Shown here: one piece after another, positions 37,566 through 50,195 of the stretch
Numbering within the stretch: position 1 is the first letter of the stretch
Layout: the number at the start of each line of letters is the position of its first letter
Assembly (NCBI GenBank): GCA_022495005.1
Contig: JAGYXB010000665.1
Location: forward strand, 310,001-374,000
Length of the DNA stretch: 64,000 bases
DNA from: Rhyacophila brunnea
Taxonomy: Eukaryota > Arthropoda > Insecta > Trichoptera > Rhyacophilidae
Direction: 5' to 3'
Notes under the pieces: model-generated
Seen by the model: only the letters and a program-made list of their open reading frames with translations
The model's database searches: none
What the model was told of the DNA's origin: nothing
Made by a program: the position numbers and the translations under genes

Positions 37566-39090
37566 ACAACGAAATCAATGAAATTTAAAAATCTCAATGA
37601 CAATATAAAATTGAAAGATGAATTAAGTTGTGAATTTTTTTAAATAATAATAATTATTTTAGGATAAATAAAATAACGAATGCGACATGATTAATGTACT
37701 AAATTATATGATATAACTAACACAAGCTAATTTAGCACAATTTTTTTCATTATGGTAGGTTGTGTTAGGTACTTATGTTTTTGTTTGATTTAAGTCGCGA
37801 ATGATTACGATTACAAAAACGATATGGAGTAGGTACCTACTGTATAATATGTATGTATTTTTTATTTGAAGTTATTCCGTAAACTGTGGAAGAATGATCG
37901 TTTACTGGCATAGCACAATGCTTTGATAATATTTGTCCGCAAAATAGTATCATCAATTTTTATTCAAATCGTATCTGGAATTCACCGATAACTCCATAAT
38001 ATATGTATTCAACAGAAACAACTTATTCGATTTGCGACATAATAATATGTATAATATTATTATAATAATATATGATGCGTATTTAGACAATGCTCAAAAA
38101 GGAATTTCAGGAAGGACTTTTAGTTGAATGCTCGTTTAATTTTATTATTTAGTCGCCACTGATCAATACTTGTAAATATCGAATAGTATGAATAATTTTT
38201 ATAATAAGTATAATAACATTAATAACTATCAAACTTACTTTATACTTTTGACAGTAGTTAAAGACATACTTGGAGTAGAGATTCACTATATGACAATAAT
38301 GGCTGTAAATCATCACCATTATCACCACGTAGATAAGAGTTATATGAATATACATAACCAACTATTTTCATTACCGCAATGCGATAGGTTCAATTTTCTC
38401 AATGGGTTCAATTCAGTCAGTGATCGGGGTGCAATTATTATTATCCACTACTGAATGGTACTGGCCGTGACCAGAATTTGAAAATGAACTCCCTTAAGGG
38501 GCCATGGGCGTACGCTTAAATGTGAATATAATGCATACTTATTGTATTTTTTTTAAGTAAACGTTATATTATATTGGACTGCTTTATTTTTTTCTTGTAG
38601 GTATTAAAAAAATTCATCGATTTCGCGGAACGAATTGAAGTCATCATTTCGATAGAGATAGTGTTATATAATAGCCGAGATGCCTGGTATAATCGAGAAA
38701 CCAAATATCATGTTTAAATACAATCGATCCCTAAAATAGTCATACAATCTTATAAGGCCATAGGTTTTGCCAATACGTATAGCTATTTACTTGTTGAGTA
38801 ATATAAGTCATCCATTTTTTAAATATATGTACTTTCTATGTACTCTCGGTACTCTCTACTATGTACTCTCGGTACGAATAGTATTTTTGACAGTAAACAA
38901 AACTACAATAACCATCAATCTACTTTTTATTTTAATATTTCAAAATATATCTACGTATCTGATACATATTTCTTCATAAATTTATAATAATCATATTTTA
39001 ACGGTTTTTTCTCCACAAATACCACATCGTTGTAGATTTCATACAATTTGAAATATTGTGATAATAATTTAGTATTTATTATACATATTA
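37566..39090. other. AT-rich noncoding stretch
   Basis: Nothing supported except a short duplicated word at 38836-38875. Confidence 0.6.
38836..38875. repeat. 17-bp direct repeat
   Basis: ctatgtactctcggtac occurs at 38836-38852 and again at 38859-38875. Confidence 0.95.
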
Positions 39091-39094
39091 TATA

Positions 39095-39470
39095 ATATAG
39101 TCCAGTCAATCTGTACTTTATGGTTGCAAAAGGTGGGGTAGAAGATTTTTTTCCTACTTGTATATATGATAAATGAGTAAGAAAAAAACGAGTTTGCCAA
39201 TTCGGATGACTTCGGCACAACTTTTGGCGGGCAAAAAACCGCAAAATTTTGGGATTTTTTTTTTGCTTTTTCGCTTATATTTCAAAAACGGTGGGTCGTA
39301 GTAAAAATATTGTCATATACAATTTTAAAGGTTATTAAATTTCCTAAAATTTTTATATCATACGTTTTTTTTCTATCTCTGACCGTTTATGAGATATTTG
39401 CTGTTGAAAACAGTATAATATGTTTTCGAAAACACGCGTTTTAGTAAAAATCAAACTTTAATGAGAAGAA
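39095..39470. repeat. Possible dispersed repeat with T-rich tracts
   Basis: The segment contains phrases such as ttatatttcaaaaacggtgg and tctctgaccgtttatgagat, a style I associate with dispersed insect repeats that have many copies. The minus-strand frame 38951-39244 (97 codons) overlaps it, but no domain is seen. No termini or duplications were found, so this is a weak call. Confidence 0.3.
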
Positions 39471-39950
39471 ATACCATTTTAATCTTCAGATCTTACAAAT
39501 AAACAGTTTGGGGTTACAACGACTACGACTAAATGAATGTACCTACATGTATTTTCATTTTCAAAATTTAGTCAATCGTAGTGGCTATTAAGTTCCTTAA
39601 TCGACATTACGCTTTCCATATTCTGCATAGTTGCACGGCATTGGGGAAAGTAATAATTATACCGTTTCATTGTCGGGCGAGTGTCGAAGGGTGGCCAGTT
39701 ATGCAGCTCACAGCGCGCCGCACACGTGATTCTGCGGTCACGATGCAGTCAATTCATGAGTCATGCCCCATCATAATAGTATGTAATGCATTGGGCTTTA
39801 CCGATGACGCGGGCAGAAAGCTCTATCTTCGGAGAATCCTGTCATTTTGGTATTGCACGAGGCGCCACTGGGACACTATTGGTCATTCGAATACCATATA
39901 AATCATATTATTGAATACGTAAGTCAAAGAGCTGTAAATTTTAGCAGCTA
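39471..39950. other. Noncoding, one unassigned 106-codon frame
   Basis: The plus-strand frame 39581-39901 is open but has no recognisable domain, no signal peptide and no splice context. I treat it as chance. Confidence 0.45.
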
Positions 39951-39963
39951 AGATACCCGTAGC

Positions 39964-40297
39964 TCAGGTCTGGGCAAACTTAAGGCCCACGAGCTTTAAT
40001 CGTATTTTTCTACATTTTAACGCCTTTTTTTAAATAAAATATGAATATACCACCAAGCATCACCGATTAACAGTTTTAAGAATCTCAACCCTACAAAATT
40101 AACACCTGGAATTAAAAATTGTTAAAAATGTAAAACAGTTTCATTCATCTCATTAAATTGTTGGCTATTAGAGAATCATTTATTTTTTTATGTTGAAATT
40201 CCTTGTTCATGATAATAAATAATGTACTTTACTTGCGGCCCGTAGCTCATTTTACTCCTGATGTGGCCCTTCATCCAAAAAGTTTGCCCAGACCTAC
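39964..40297. mobile_element. hAT-type MITE, 334 bp
   Basis: The ends are tcaggtctgggcaaactt and the complement of gtaggtctgggcaaactt. The flanks carry an imperfect 8-bp duplication, cccgtagc at 39956-39963 and gacgtagc at 40298-40305, 6 of 8 matching. CAGGTCTGGGCAAACT is a familiar hAT terminus type. The interior is AT-rich and noncoding, so the copy is non-autonomous and old. Confidence 0.72.
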
Positions 40298-40305
40298 GAC
40301 GTAGC

Positions 40306-41090
40306 ATAATACCAAACATGTTTTACAGTATTGAGCAGTTTTCGGTCCTAGTTATTCATATATCTTTTAGAATATGATTTTAATCCACTTCTTTTCACAC
40401 CAGATGGCGTAATGGTTTTAAACTCTGATAAGCGAAAAGCCAATCAATGAAAAAGAATGTACTTACAATCGTAGTTACGACATTTTTTTTATTGTTTGTT
40501 TCGGTTTTCTATATACATACTACGTACCTATTTAGCATATTTCTAGATAATATCCTCTGTGAAATTAGCGTTTTCTTATAATTGAAATGTACATAGTATC
40601 TATACTAGGGTTCCGCGAAGCACTTAGCATTTCGACGAATTTAAATCTTGATTTCCGAACTCCTTACCAGGCTCTCTCTATACTAGACAATTTCACAGTA
40701 TGTACGTACATGTCAATACTAACTGGTAAATTTTATTCATTACTAATTCCGGTTACATTGTGATGACGTAAATATTGCTATTGTATAAAACACACTTATG
40801 AAGTGTAGAAATATAAGTGATGAAAACGTGAACCATTTGCTAAACATATTCAAATGAGTAGTTAAAAAGTAACACTAATATTTATTTACATACAAGACTT
40901 GTGTATCATAATTACGACCAGCTTAGTGTGTCATCTGCGAAGACATGGCATAAATCTATTTTAAATACATAGGTTCGAGATTCGTGCAAGCTCAATATCA
41001 TTTAATATTCATCGCATCATAAATGAGCCTATTCAACAAGATGTTTGTTTAATCACTCCGATAAACTTAACTAAATGTCATAGATATTCT
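40306..41090. other. AT-rich noncoding stretch
   Basis: Nothing supported. Confidence 0.6.
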
Positions 41091-41093
41091 CTG

Positions 41094-41182
41094 TTATCAT
41101 CATCATCAGTCGGGGTTGATCCACTGCTGGATGAAGACCTCCCTTAGCTCACTCCACTCTTGGTCCCTGGTTATAAACTGGT
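41094..41182 (-). pseudogene. RTE-type retrotransposon C-terminal tail
   Basis: On the minus strand 23 codons read QFITRDQEWSELREVF and continue IQQWINPD before four tandem TGA codons. This matches the end of insect RTE-type reverse transcriptases (typically RD.EWR.LEEAFIQQW), which also end in a TGA/ATG microsatellite. Only the last few dozen codons survive, so it is a severely 5'-truncated insertion. Confidence 0.78.
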
Positions 41183-41990
41183 ATATTACATACTAAACAT
41201 AATTATTTTTCATGATTAAAATATATAGATCCTACCGGCATTGGATACCGAAGCACCCATTGCCTACCTACAAAGAAAGAAAGTTGCGAAAATTACTTAT
41301 AAAACTAAGCCGGCTCGCATATCTAAACTCGTGTCGTCTGCAGCACAGTTGTGAATCAAACCTTGCAGGAATGTTGCAAACATATTGCATATTTGACCGC
41401 GCACATAGGAGCCTAGAGACAGCGATGCGCGTAACCTCTCGAAACGTAGTCAAACGCCAGAGTGTCAGACGCCGAAACAGCGATTATTATGTATCGATAC
41501 CGCAAATGTTGGAAGTAGTAGGCGAAAATATCGGGTCCATCTGTCAATTAGGCACATCTATTTGTCATATATACACGGATATTTCTCAATTTTCTTGAAC
41601 GAAGTAAATGTTGTTGCGTTCATTTTGGACGTAGATATGTATGAGATACGATGATCGCCATCGCCGAGGTTTGCGACGGAATACGAATGGCCCGAATTTT
41701 CCGACTGGTGGCGTGTGCGCATGTGTAACCGCAACTCGGATGGCGAGCGACTGCAGGCGGAGTCGCATGAGATTTGTTGCAAGCAACACCAGATTTTTTT
41801 TTCAAACTAAATTGTTTCATTCCAAACAGTGTGCTAAGATCCATAAGATAATGTGTGTTTTATGAATAACGATTACGACACATCGGACATGTCGCAAACG
41901 AGACGGGTTTAGATGTGCGAGCCTGCTTATACACATGAAAAAGTAAGCTACCCCTAATCAGTCTAATCTGTGGATGTTCATGCATTGTTG
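41183..41990. other. GC-richer patch with unassigned overlapping frames
   Basis: The plus-strand frame 41212-41598 starts at a true ATG and is 128 codons, the longest in the window. Several shorter frames overlap it on both strands through 41865. No domain, repeat structure or splice context was recognised, and the raised GC content alone would lengthen chance frames. Confidence 0.4.
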
Positions 41991-41997
41991 TCATACT

Positions 41998-42066
41998 TAG
42001 GGTCGTCATATCGAAAGAAAAACTATCGATATCTACTTCAATGTATAGATACTATTTGACAGCCCT
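41998..42066. mobile_element. Possible 69-bp inverted-repeat relic
   Basis: The ends are tagggtcgtcatat and the complement of tagggctgtcaaat, with an ATCGATA palindromic interior. A TA or TAG at each edge could be a target duplication. The element is very short and imperfect. Confidence 0.35.
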
Positions 42067-43360
42067 AGTCAACCGTGTAAATAGTGGTTTGTATTAAATT
42101 AAATTCTTCAATACATTCAAGGTTTCATGTGCCCATGTACTATCCATAAAGATAAATCTGTGTATGAGCGAGCTTAGTATCTACAAACGATTACGGAAAT
42201 ATATTAAATCTACCAAAATGTATAACCAAATTTAATCAGTACAGCGAATGGATACATTTAAACACGAAACGAAATTCACTATTTGTTTGAATAGCAATTT
42301 CTCCAAGAATACGCCGATCAATTGAACTCTTCTTCATGTTAAACATAATATTATATTTTATACAAATACGCCATGTTTATGAGTGTCATAAAAAATCTTC
42401 TTTTAGAAAGTACTCCACATTAAAAAGAAACTCAATTTCCATTATGTAAACAGGAGGAAGGCAGTATCTTAAAATTGTTTACTTTCATTTAAAGTGCATG
42501 TACAATTCGGTGGGGATATTAGTTACGTTATCAAATGGAAAATATGTTATTTTAATCGCTGCATGCACTTTAGTTCACCGCATCTATCAGTTTATGAGCA
42601 GCTAGATAGAAAACACTTTGAAATATTTATAACCTCGTAGGTTGAAAGTTTGTCAACGTTACTTTGTCTATAAATTATTTATTTATCGATTCCATTTTGA
42701 ATCGATTAAGAAGCTCTTACAGCATTACGACCTCTTGCTTTCGGTTTAATATCAGTGACACGACGTTTGTGTATAAAATGCGACTAGAAATCGCTTATTT
42801 GCATAATATTAATTTGCGTATTCAAATAATATAATGTCGTTATGATTATTTGTCCAGGCTTTTAACAACGTATAAAATTCCAAGAAATACCTAGTACCCA
42901 TACCTCTCAAAAACAAACAAGTATCGATTCTATAACCAGAATATCACGGCTGCGATTCATAGTTCTGTATATAGTCAATAGAGTACAGAATGAAACCGTG
43001 GATCGAGATCATAGATTTATAATCTGATCACCACTAGGGGCCAAAATACACTGCGAGTAGCCGTCCGATGCGCGAGAATCTTAAAAGGCAAGTGCCGTTT
43101 AGGCTCCGTGCACGCATCGCACGGCTTCTTGCTGTGTGCTCCGCCACTGAGATGCGGCATGCAAGATATAATAATGAAACTGCCACCATTTAATTATGTA
43201 CTGTTAACTGTAACAGTATACAATTTTGTTACAAATACGGTGAATTAGTTTTTTTGTGGGGTTTATCTATGCTATTTTAATTATTTATTCGAAATCCATT
43301 GACAACAGTAAATAGTTTCTGGGTGCATCACATCACTTCTGTCCGACAAGAAAATCTGGG
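42067..43360. other. AT-rich noncoding stretch
   Basis: Nothing supported. It has a GC-richer patch at 43030-43160 with no open frame. Confidence 0.55.
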
Positions 43361-43362
43361 AA

Positions 43363-43451
43363 ATAACCGGAAGTCGCTGGAGTCCAAGTGCGATTAACTA
43401 AATAGGAGGGGCACGTAGACAACTCGTCGATAACCGGAAGTCGTTGAAGTC
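43363..43451. repeat. Short direct repeat, 67-bp spacing
   Basis: ataaccggaagtcg followed by a gagtc or aagtc word occurs at 43363-43384 and 43430-43451. Confidence 0.85.
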
Positions 43452-43609
43452 GTTCACAGTTTTAACACGTTGACAAGAAGATCTTGTTCGACAGTACTTG
43501 AGTGGAGAAGAGGAAGTCAAAATATCTGGTACTTATCACTATCAAAAGAGATGTATGATTCTGAAGTAGAATCTGCAATAGAAAGCATAATATCTTGCAA
43601 CCTACTCAC

Positions 43610-43671
43610 CATACAGGGAAATGTATAAAGCAGCGTAACAGTGGGAAGAATTAGGGATTTGGCTACGAAAC
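43610..43671 (-). CDS. Weak candidate exon
   Basis: On the minus strand a tatttttcag acceptor is followed by 62 bases open in two frames and then by atg/gtgagt, a strong donor. One frame reads FVAKSLILPTVTLLYTFPCM. No flanking exon or known family was recognised. It may equally be chance or a retroelement relic. Confidence 0.2.
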
Positions 43672-45225
43672 CTGAAAAATACTCTTTTTGTTATAACATG
43701 GCTAATGATATCTCTGAAACAATCTACAACCATTGATATAACAACATTTATCAATACCAACAATTAGAAATATCTACTTAACTAGAAAAATTGCATAGGT
43801 ACTTATAGATAAAAACAGGGAACACAAAAATCATTGGAAGTGAATTGCCTTCTGAGTGCGGCTGTAACCAAGATTAATTCTCGAATTTTGAGAAATATGG
43901 GATAAACTTAAACACGTGTTAAAGAATGTTATTATTAATAGTTATGTCTGCATCATGAAAATTCGTAACGTAAATGAAACGCGCATTCAATAGTGTTAAT
44001 ATTTGAGAATATTCCAAAGGTTTTTATTTCTAGGGTTTTATGACCTGACCATCAGTAAATTATTAACCAAATCTCACTTCAAATTATTGCTTTGGCGACT
44101 GGCTTCACATTTCTATCTTATTTATTCTGTTCTGTTCCTAGAAGGCTACATAATAATATACATTATACATATAGGCTATTGGATCGACGAACTATTTAGG
44201 TTTTGCGGAAGTATGTACCTACGTGTAAATGCAATGTAGGTACTTACATGACGTTGAGTAAAGGAATCAGCTTGGTGAGAATTTCATCCACCAGTGGATA
44301 TAACCAGGATGATGAAGATGATGATGAAATAATGCATACTAATATTCATTATATTATAGGAAACTGTAAACGTATAAAATTTAAATACGTCAGTCATCTT
44401 TGTATCGAAGTTTAGTGGAAAGTATGTTTGCATGAATAAATTATTAATTTTATCTACCACTTTCACAATAATAAAAATAAGTCTGCTCGTGCTGGTTTAC
44501 GAGGAAGAACATCAAAACTCAGCTCGCGACACACATAAAAACATCGCTGCGTTACATAATTCATTCTTTCCGCCGAAAGCATTATACATTGAGGATTGGG
44601 TTATCTGACTTTATATAGATGCTACTTTAAATCAAAAAATCGCGGACCACATTGATATATATAATATAAAAATATACCAAATTTAATCACCAGACAGTGT
44701 GTTTGTATTAGTTAGGAAATGTCACAAGTAGACACTTGTTAGAAATATATTGAATACGCATAATAATATTTTTCATCTCATAAAATAATTCATAATTAAC
44801 AGATATTTTACAATGGGTACTTCACTCTGACGACGATCTACAGACTATCTCATTTTTTTTAATTTCTACATTTTAATACTTAATATTAACCAAATATAAA
44901 TGGTATGTACCTACAATGTTTATTCGGGCAACCTCTTCCCCTTTGACATATATGTATGTACATTATTTGTGTTGTTATTTCTAAGCTTTGATAGACTAAT
45001 TGACGCAGTATAAAGTGAAGAATAAAACTCCCCCTTTCCATATACATGTGTGTCGATCCACTCTACTCTATACTCGTATATTGAAATGATTTTCATTATT
45101 TTATTAACATATGAATGTGGTTGAAAAAATTATCATACAGTAAGTACAGTGAAATATTATTGCAAAATCGTGTTCATATTTACAGCACTTTTATCCTATT
45201 CTGCCAACACAACGTGTCTGCTTAA
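43672..45225. other. AT-rich noncoding stretch
   Basis: Nothing supported. Short frames at 44003-44466 have no domain. Confidence 0.6.
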
Positions 45226-45232
45226 GACGGTA

Positions 45233-45574
45233 CTTCAGTGAAACGGCAAATAATTTTCAACTATAGGTGCGACGAAATTTTGGACTCGCTGGAAAACGGA
45301 GAGTGAACGTCGAGCTGTCAACACGTCAATTTGTTTCGTGATGGCGACGGGGGTATTAATTCTTAAATCGTGTAAAGATGACTAAAAAACGTTACCCATT
45401 TACTTGAAAAAGAAAACATGTCAATGAATATATTATTATTGTTACTAATAAACAGAACATTAAATGGACGCATGTTGGATTTACATGAAAAATTATATTT
45501 CGTTCGGCACGCGTCATTTGCACAATCCGCGCATCACCTAGCCACGATCTTTTTAGACCATGCCTCAACTGAGG
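45233..45574 (+). mobile_element. TA-flanked MITE, copy 1 (342 bp)
   Basis: The element lies between TA dinucleotides (45231-45232 and 45575-45576). It starts cttcagtgaaacggc and ends with the complement of a related cctcagttgaggc end. It matches the reverse complement of 48166-48496 over its whole length, including a long identical core around gatgactaaaaaacgttac. The TA target duplication points to a Tc1/mariner-type transposase acting in trans. There is no coding capacity. Confidence 0.85.
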
Positions 45575-45576
45575 TA

Positions 45577-47145
45577 TAGCCTTAATACAATTTCTATATA
45601 CTATTTGACGGTCAGACGTATTCGAATTTAATGATCAGGCGCCTGACAGAGGTCATGGTTAAAAGTCGCGGCAAACATCACCATTCTTCTCACCATTTGT
45701 AAATTTGAGATATCATTTATCGTGGATACAATCATTTTTTTGGAACACTCGCGGGAGGTTTGAATAAAGCTGCTCGAAATATTTCTAGGACTTAAATAAC
45801 TGAATCATTGCTTTAATGATGAGTTAATATTAGTTTCAAAGCATTGACTAAATGTCTGATAGTTGTTTAAAAATATGGAATATTTATGACATATATACTC
45901 AAATCATTTTGATATTAAACTGTCTTCATTCGCACGCATATAATAATATTGTCCATATTTCTTAATCTGTCTTACGATTTACGGTAAGTTTCTCTAACAC
46001 GTCCAAAATTTATCATATTTTAAACTTATAAAAATATACATAACTATAATATAAAATAATGTTGAATGCCTCTGTTATGTACAGCGATTATTCACTACGA
46101 GATCTGACGACTGGGGGATTCGAATGCTTTGCTGCGTTTAAAACGAGCGCCAAAAGAATCCTCTTATGTGCTCCAACCTTCAGCGCCATCAAAGGAGATA
46201 TATTTATCGTTTTTCGCAGGAAGGAGCGATAGGCTCTTTTGACATATATTTGAAATCATAATAATCGAAATAATAATACACATGCCTGCACATCTATAGG
46301 ACAGGTATAATGTTCTGGCTGTGTATTCGTTTCATATTTGAATGAAGATCAAATACCTAAACGGCATATTATTATTATACCGTAAACGAATATTATGGGG
46401 ATTGAGGACCGAACATTATAATATACTTCAGCATTGCAAAAAAGTCTTAAAATATAATAAATTGTCGCATGATATTTATGTAAAAATGTGGTCGTTACTC
46501 GTTATATTTAATTGAGTTTCATGGTAGTGTGTCCACCATTCAAAAAGCTTTTGCTTAACATCATTGGTTTGACGTAACTTTTGCATCAACCCCCAAATTC
46601 GTTAATTTCAATGATGAGTAGGTACATTTCTTAATTCATAAAAATATATTCTCACTTTGTACATAAAATTATGAAGGTATTATTTCTTCATGTTGGAATT
46701 CCATTTTACACCGTTTAAATAATTAATATAAGGATTTCAATATTTTTTTTATTATCTTAGTTAACATTTACTTACTTAACAGAATTTCATTTTATTAAAT
46801 GATAATATTGATAATACATATTACTTAAATTAGTAGGATATGACAACCGAAATAATTATCGATTAATAATCAAAAATGTAGAATAATTATCATTGTGTAA
46901 TATTATTTATGTGTTCAATTTAATTACTAAATATCTTATGTTTTCCTTATTTTATCACAATGTTCGTTTTACAATTCATTCATTTTTTTTTTAATTTAAC
47001 CATGATCCGTCTCGCCTGGTGTATGTAAACTGGTATTAGTTAAATTAAAGAAATAATTGCACGATAAATAAAAAACAAAATATTTTCTCTGTCGTATCCA
47101 ATTACTCCGTATTTCCACAATTATTAAGAGTAAAAAAGATTGTTC
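45577..47145. other. AT-rich noncoding stretch
   Basis: Nothing supported. A tcgtttttcgcag acceptor-like site ends at 46220 before a 13-codon frame with a stop. Confidence 0.55.
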
Positions 47146-47157
47146 ATTATATCATTA

Positions 47158-47200
47158 TGCTATCCACTGTTGGAGGTCGGCCTCTGCTATCAGGAACCTG
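47158..47200 (-). pseudogene. Possible RTE-type tail fragment
   Basis: Read on the minus strand, AEADLQQWIA followed by stops resembles the LEEAYVQQW... end of RTE-type elements. It is very short and therefore uncertain. Confidence 0.35.
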
Positions 47201-47823
47201 TACCTAAATACTTACTGTTTGTTACATATTATTATATCTTGGTGGAAAAGCAGATGAAGGAGTATGGTGTATAGTATTGCGGAGTGGTACCTAGGTAGGT
47301 AGTTTTGTGATATTATAGCATAATAGGTACGTTATAACCATGTTTAAAGAAATCGCTTCGGATATTGAACTTACGTGAGGGTGAATTTAGATGGACGTTG
47401 TTTTATAAGTTTTTAAGATAGGGTCTATCAACAGTTACTATGTGAGCTTACGTCAACTTTTATTTTTGTTATTTTATTTTAGTTCTTTTCGTATATTATT
47501 TCTTATTTTATTACTTATTATATTATTAACTCATATTTCTCTGTATTTTTATTTAAAAAATTGTTACAATGTTGTTTAAAAAACACTTATTTTATGTCAT
47601 GTCCTGAACGCTTTGAATTTATAATTCGTTATGTTCATTATATGTAAAATAAATAAATTTGATTTGATTATCATTGCACAGTACTTTATATTTTTTTATA
47701 CATGCTCCTCATCTACAGCATCTATGACCGCGCGCCACAGATACGTATATGATTATTCTCACGACAAAGAAAATCAAAATAAATCGTTAAATAATAATAA
47801 TTCCATATATTTATTATGTACAC

Positions 47824-48110
47824 ATGGCAAGCAGTATATATAGCTTGACATTCCTCGCTCCAAAGAGGAAACTCTTGCTGATTGATGGAATAGAAGCATG
47901 GTGAGTAAACGGAACGAGGCCAATCACATATTTATCCCACTTCACTTCAACGCCACAACTTCCCGCCTCTCGTTACTTCTTCCTCCGAAGATATGTCACT
48001 CAAGCACATCAGCGATAAATAATCAAACACCCCATTTTTCTTTCTTCAGGCCAACGCATCGTCTGCTGAGGCAGCTTATAAACGCATCTCCTGTAAGACA
48101 AATCACATAG
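47824..48110 (+). CDS. Candidate two-exon small ORF
   Basis: From ATG at 47824 an exon runs to 47900 and ends at a strong gcatg/gtgagtaaa donor. A 149-bp intron ends in tttttctttcttcag. The second exon, from 48050, continues in the same frame to TAG at 48108-48110. The 45-residue product starts MASSIYSLTFLAPKRKLLLI and ends RQLINASPVRQIT. A donor-like cct/gtaaga at 48092 allows an alternative exon end. Both splice sites are good and the phase is maintained, but the protein is short, basic and unrecognised, so a chance match is quite possible. Confidence 0.27.
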
Positions 48111-48165
48111 ACTTTTCAACTTTTTTAAACATTATCTTGCAACTCTATAACTAACGTTAACTATA

Positions 48166-48496
48166 CTTCAGCTAAGGCATGGTCTAAAAAGATCGTTACT
48201 ACGCGACGCGTGACTAACAAAACATAATTTGTCATAAAAATTCAACATGCGCCCATTTAATGTTATGTTTATTGTTATATTAGTTATAATAATAATATAT
48301 TTATTGACATGTTTTCTTTTTCGAGTGAATGCGTAACGTTTTTTAGTCATCTTTACACGATTTAAGAATATATTTCTCCGACGCCATTACAAAACAAATT
48401 GACGTGCTCACAGCTCAACTATCCCTCTCCGATTGGCAACGAGTGCGAAATTACGTCCCACTTATTGTTGAAAATTATTTGCCATTTCACTGATCG
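48166..48496 (-). mobile_element. TA-flanked MITE, copy 2 (331 bp)
   Basis: This is an inverted copy of the element at 45233-45574, between TA dinucleotides at 48164-48165 and 48497-48498. It has small indels and scattered substitutions. The minus-strand frame 48168-48350 lies wholly inside it and is not a gene. Confidence 0.87.
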
Positions 48497-48498
48497 TA

Positions 48499-49510
48499 AT
48501 GCTCGTAATCGTTTAATCTATACGTGATATCGTTCATAACAATGCAGATATACCAACATATATGTTGTAAATACTATTTATATAGTTTTTATTCGATATT
48601 TTTGACGATAGTTCTGTTTGCCAACACATTAAAAAACATTTAGATACGGAGATGTATGAGATAGTATGTATGAGAATATGAGATATGGAGCGAAATAAAA
48701 ATAATGACGTCGGTAATTCATTGGTATTTTTACAACGTTTTTCTTAGGTCGTATTTTTATTTGTCCGGTGGTTGTTTGTCCGGTACAAATCTTGCAATCG
48801 ATTTTCAATTAACTTCCCGACTAGCTAGACATTTGAAACTGTTAGAATATATTTTCAGAACACGATGCCAATGCATTTTTTAATACTTTTAGCCATCTTT
48901 AAGTAGAATTGAATTCATTTTTAGTTAATTCTGTTTTGTATGAAAAGTTATTTCGATACCATTATTGGTTGTTGCTAGAAACTAAATTATTAAATAATAT
49001 ATACGTGCGTTACTATGGAAATCAATATGACATGACATTTCATTATTCAGTATTTCTATCAAATACAAATTCTTTGATCGTTTAAGCTAGTCAAGTCAAG
49101 TTTATATAATTCAACAGAAAATTTAAAAACGATGTAGGTATATAAAAAGTTCTTTTTATCTTGTAATTATTTACCGTTACATACTGTGTATAATATAAAT
49201 TTATAGTCATTTTAGTATTAAGTATATTATGAACTATTGCAATCTTATATTTTTTTAATTGGATGCGTAACAATCAGGAAAACCCCGGTCGTAAATTGTG
49301 ATAATTGATAATATACGTACCTAAGTACCTAAGCATATCGCCGTTCTGGAACCAGACTATAATACTTCCTATGAGAAAAATAGATACATATATGTTGGAC
49401 TCACTAAACCAAACCAAAAGACATAATAATATGTAATAGTGTACTTATTTGGTGGAGTAGATATAATTAAAACAAAGATCCACGAAACCACACCGATACG
49501 ACGGAATCTG
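48499..49510. other. AT-rich noncoding stretch
   Basis: Nothing supported. Confidence 0.6.
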
Positions 49511-49524
49511 ACATTTGTATAGAT

Positions 49525-50187
49525 CAGCGATTTCCAAACTGGGAGGCGCGGTGTGTTGCAAAGGGAGGCGCGAAAAGTTTAACACAAATGTAGCCACAGG
49601 TTTGCAGTTTGCAAATGCATAGTTTATAAAGAGCCCGGGGGCCCGAGCGTAACAGACATCACAAATTTACTCTAATAGTTAGAAAAAAAGTACTACTAAA
49701 AGTACGCTACTTTGTTTCAAGACTGTGCGTTGTAATTTGATGTGATCATTATATGATGATTGCTATAGGTACTTAAATGATAACTCCCGTGTATAATTTA
49801 GGAAACACTACTTTAGAGCACCACACTGCCCTTAACCTCAGCGATAGGTAGGTGGGCTCGCCAAAAGATCCTGGCCTGGGGGCCCGCTTCAGGATGTGGG
49901 GCCCATGATAGAATCCATTTGTCAATGAACGATGATGAATTTGGATATACTACTATTGTAATTGACTGTGCTGTTGTGTGTATAGTACATTCATCGCATG
50001 AAAAATAAATTAATTTAAAAATGACAATAATAACCTTTTTTATTTTTATATTTTCTTTTCATTTTTGTATTAGTACATTGTTGACTATTTAAACGGTATC
50101 TGTATTATTTAATGAAATAGAGAGGGCAGGCGCCAAGATTAGATTTTTTTAAGGGAGCCGTAGTAACATAAAGTTTGGAAACCACTG
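49525..50187. mobile_element. hAT-type element, 663 bp, non-autonomous
   Basis: The ends are cagcgatttccaaact and the complement of cagtggtttccaaact, 14 of 16 matching. The flanking 8-mers gtatagat and gtattgat agree at 7 positions. These are typical hAT termini and target duplication. The interior (about 49625-49950) has GC-rich words, including gcctgggggcccgcttcagg and atgtggggcccatg, that are shared with the interior of the outer hAT element at 23847-25987. No transposase remnant was seen. Confidence 0.77.
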
Positions 50188-50195
50188 GTATTGAT

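Noticed and set aside
37286..37603. Three overlapping minus-strand frames
   Set aside because: Shadows of the reverse transcriptase pseudogene on the plus strand.
39581..39901. 106-codon plus-strand frame
   Set aside because: No domain, signal peptide or splice site; consistent with chance in a GC-richer patch.
41212..41598. Longest open frame, 128 codons from an ATG on the plus strand
   Set aside because: No domain, no splice context and no codon signature. The local GC content is raised, which lengthens chance frames, and several other frames overlap it on both strands.
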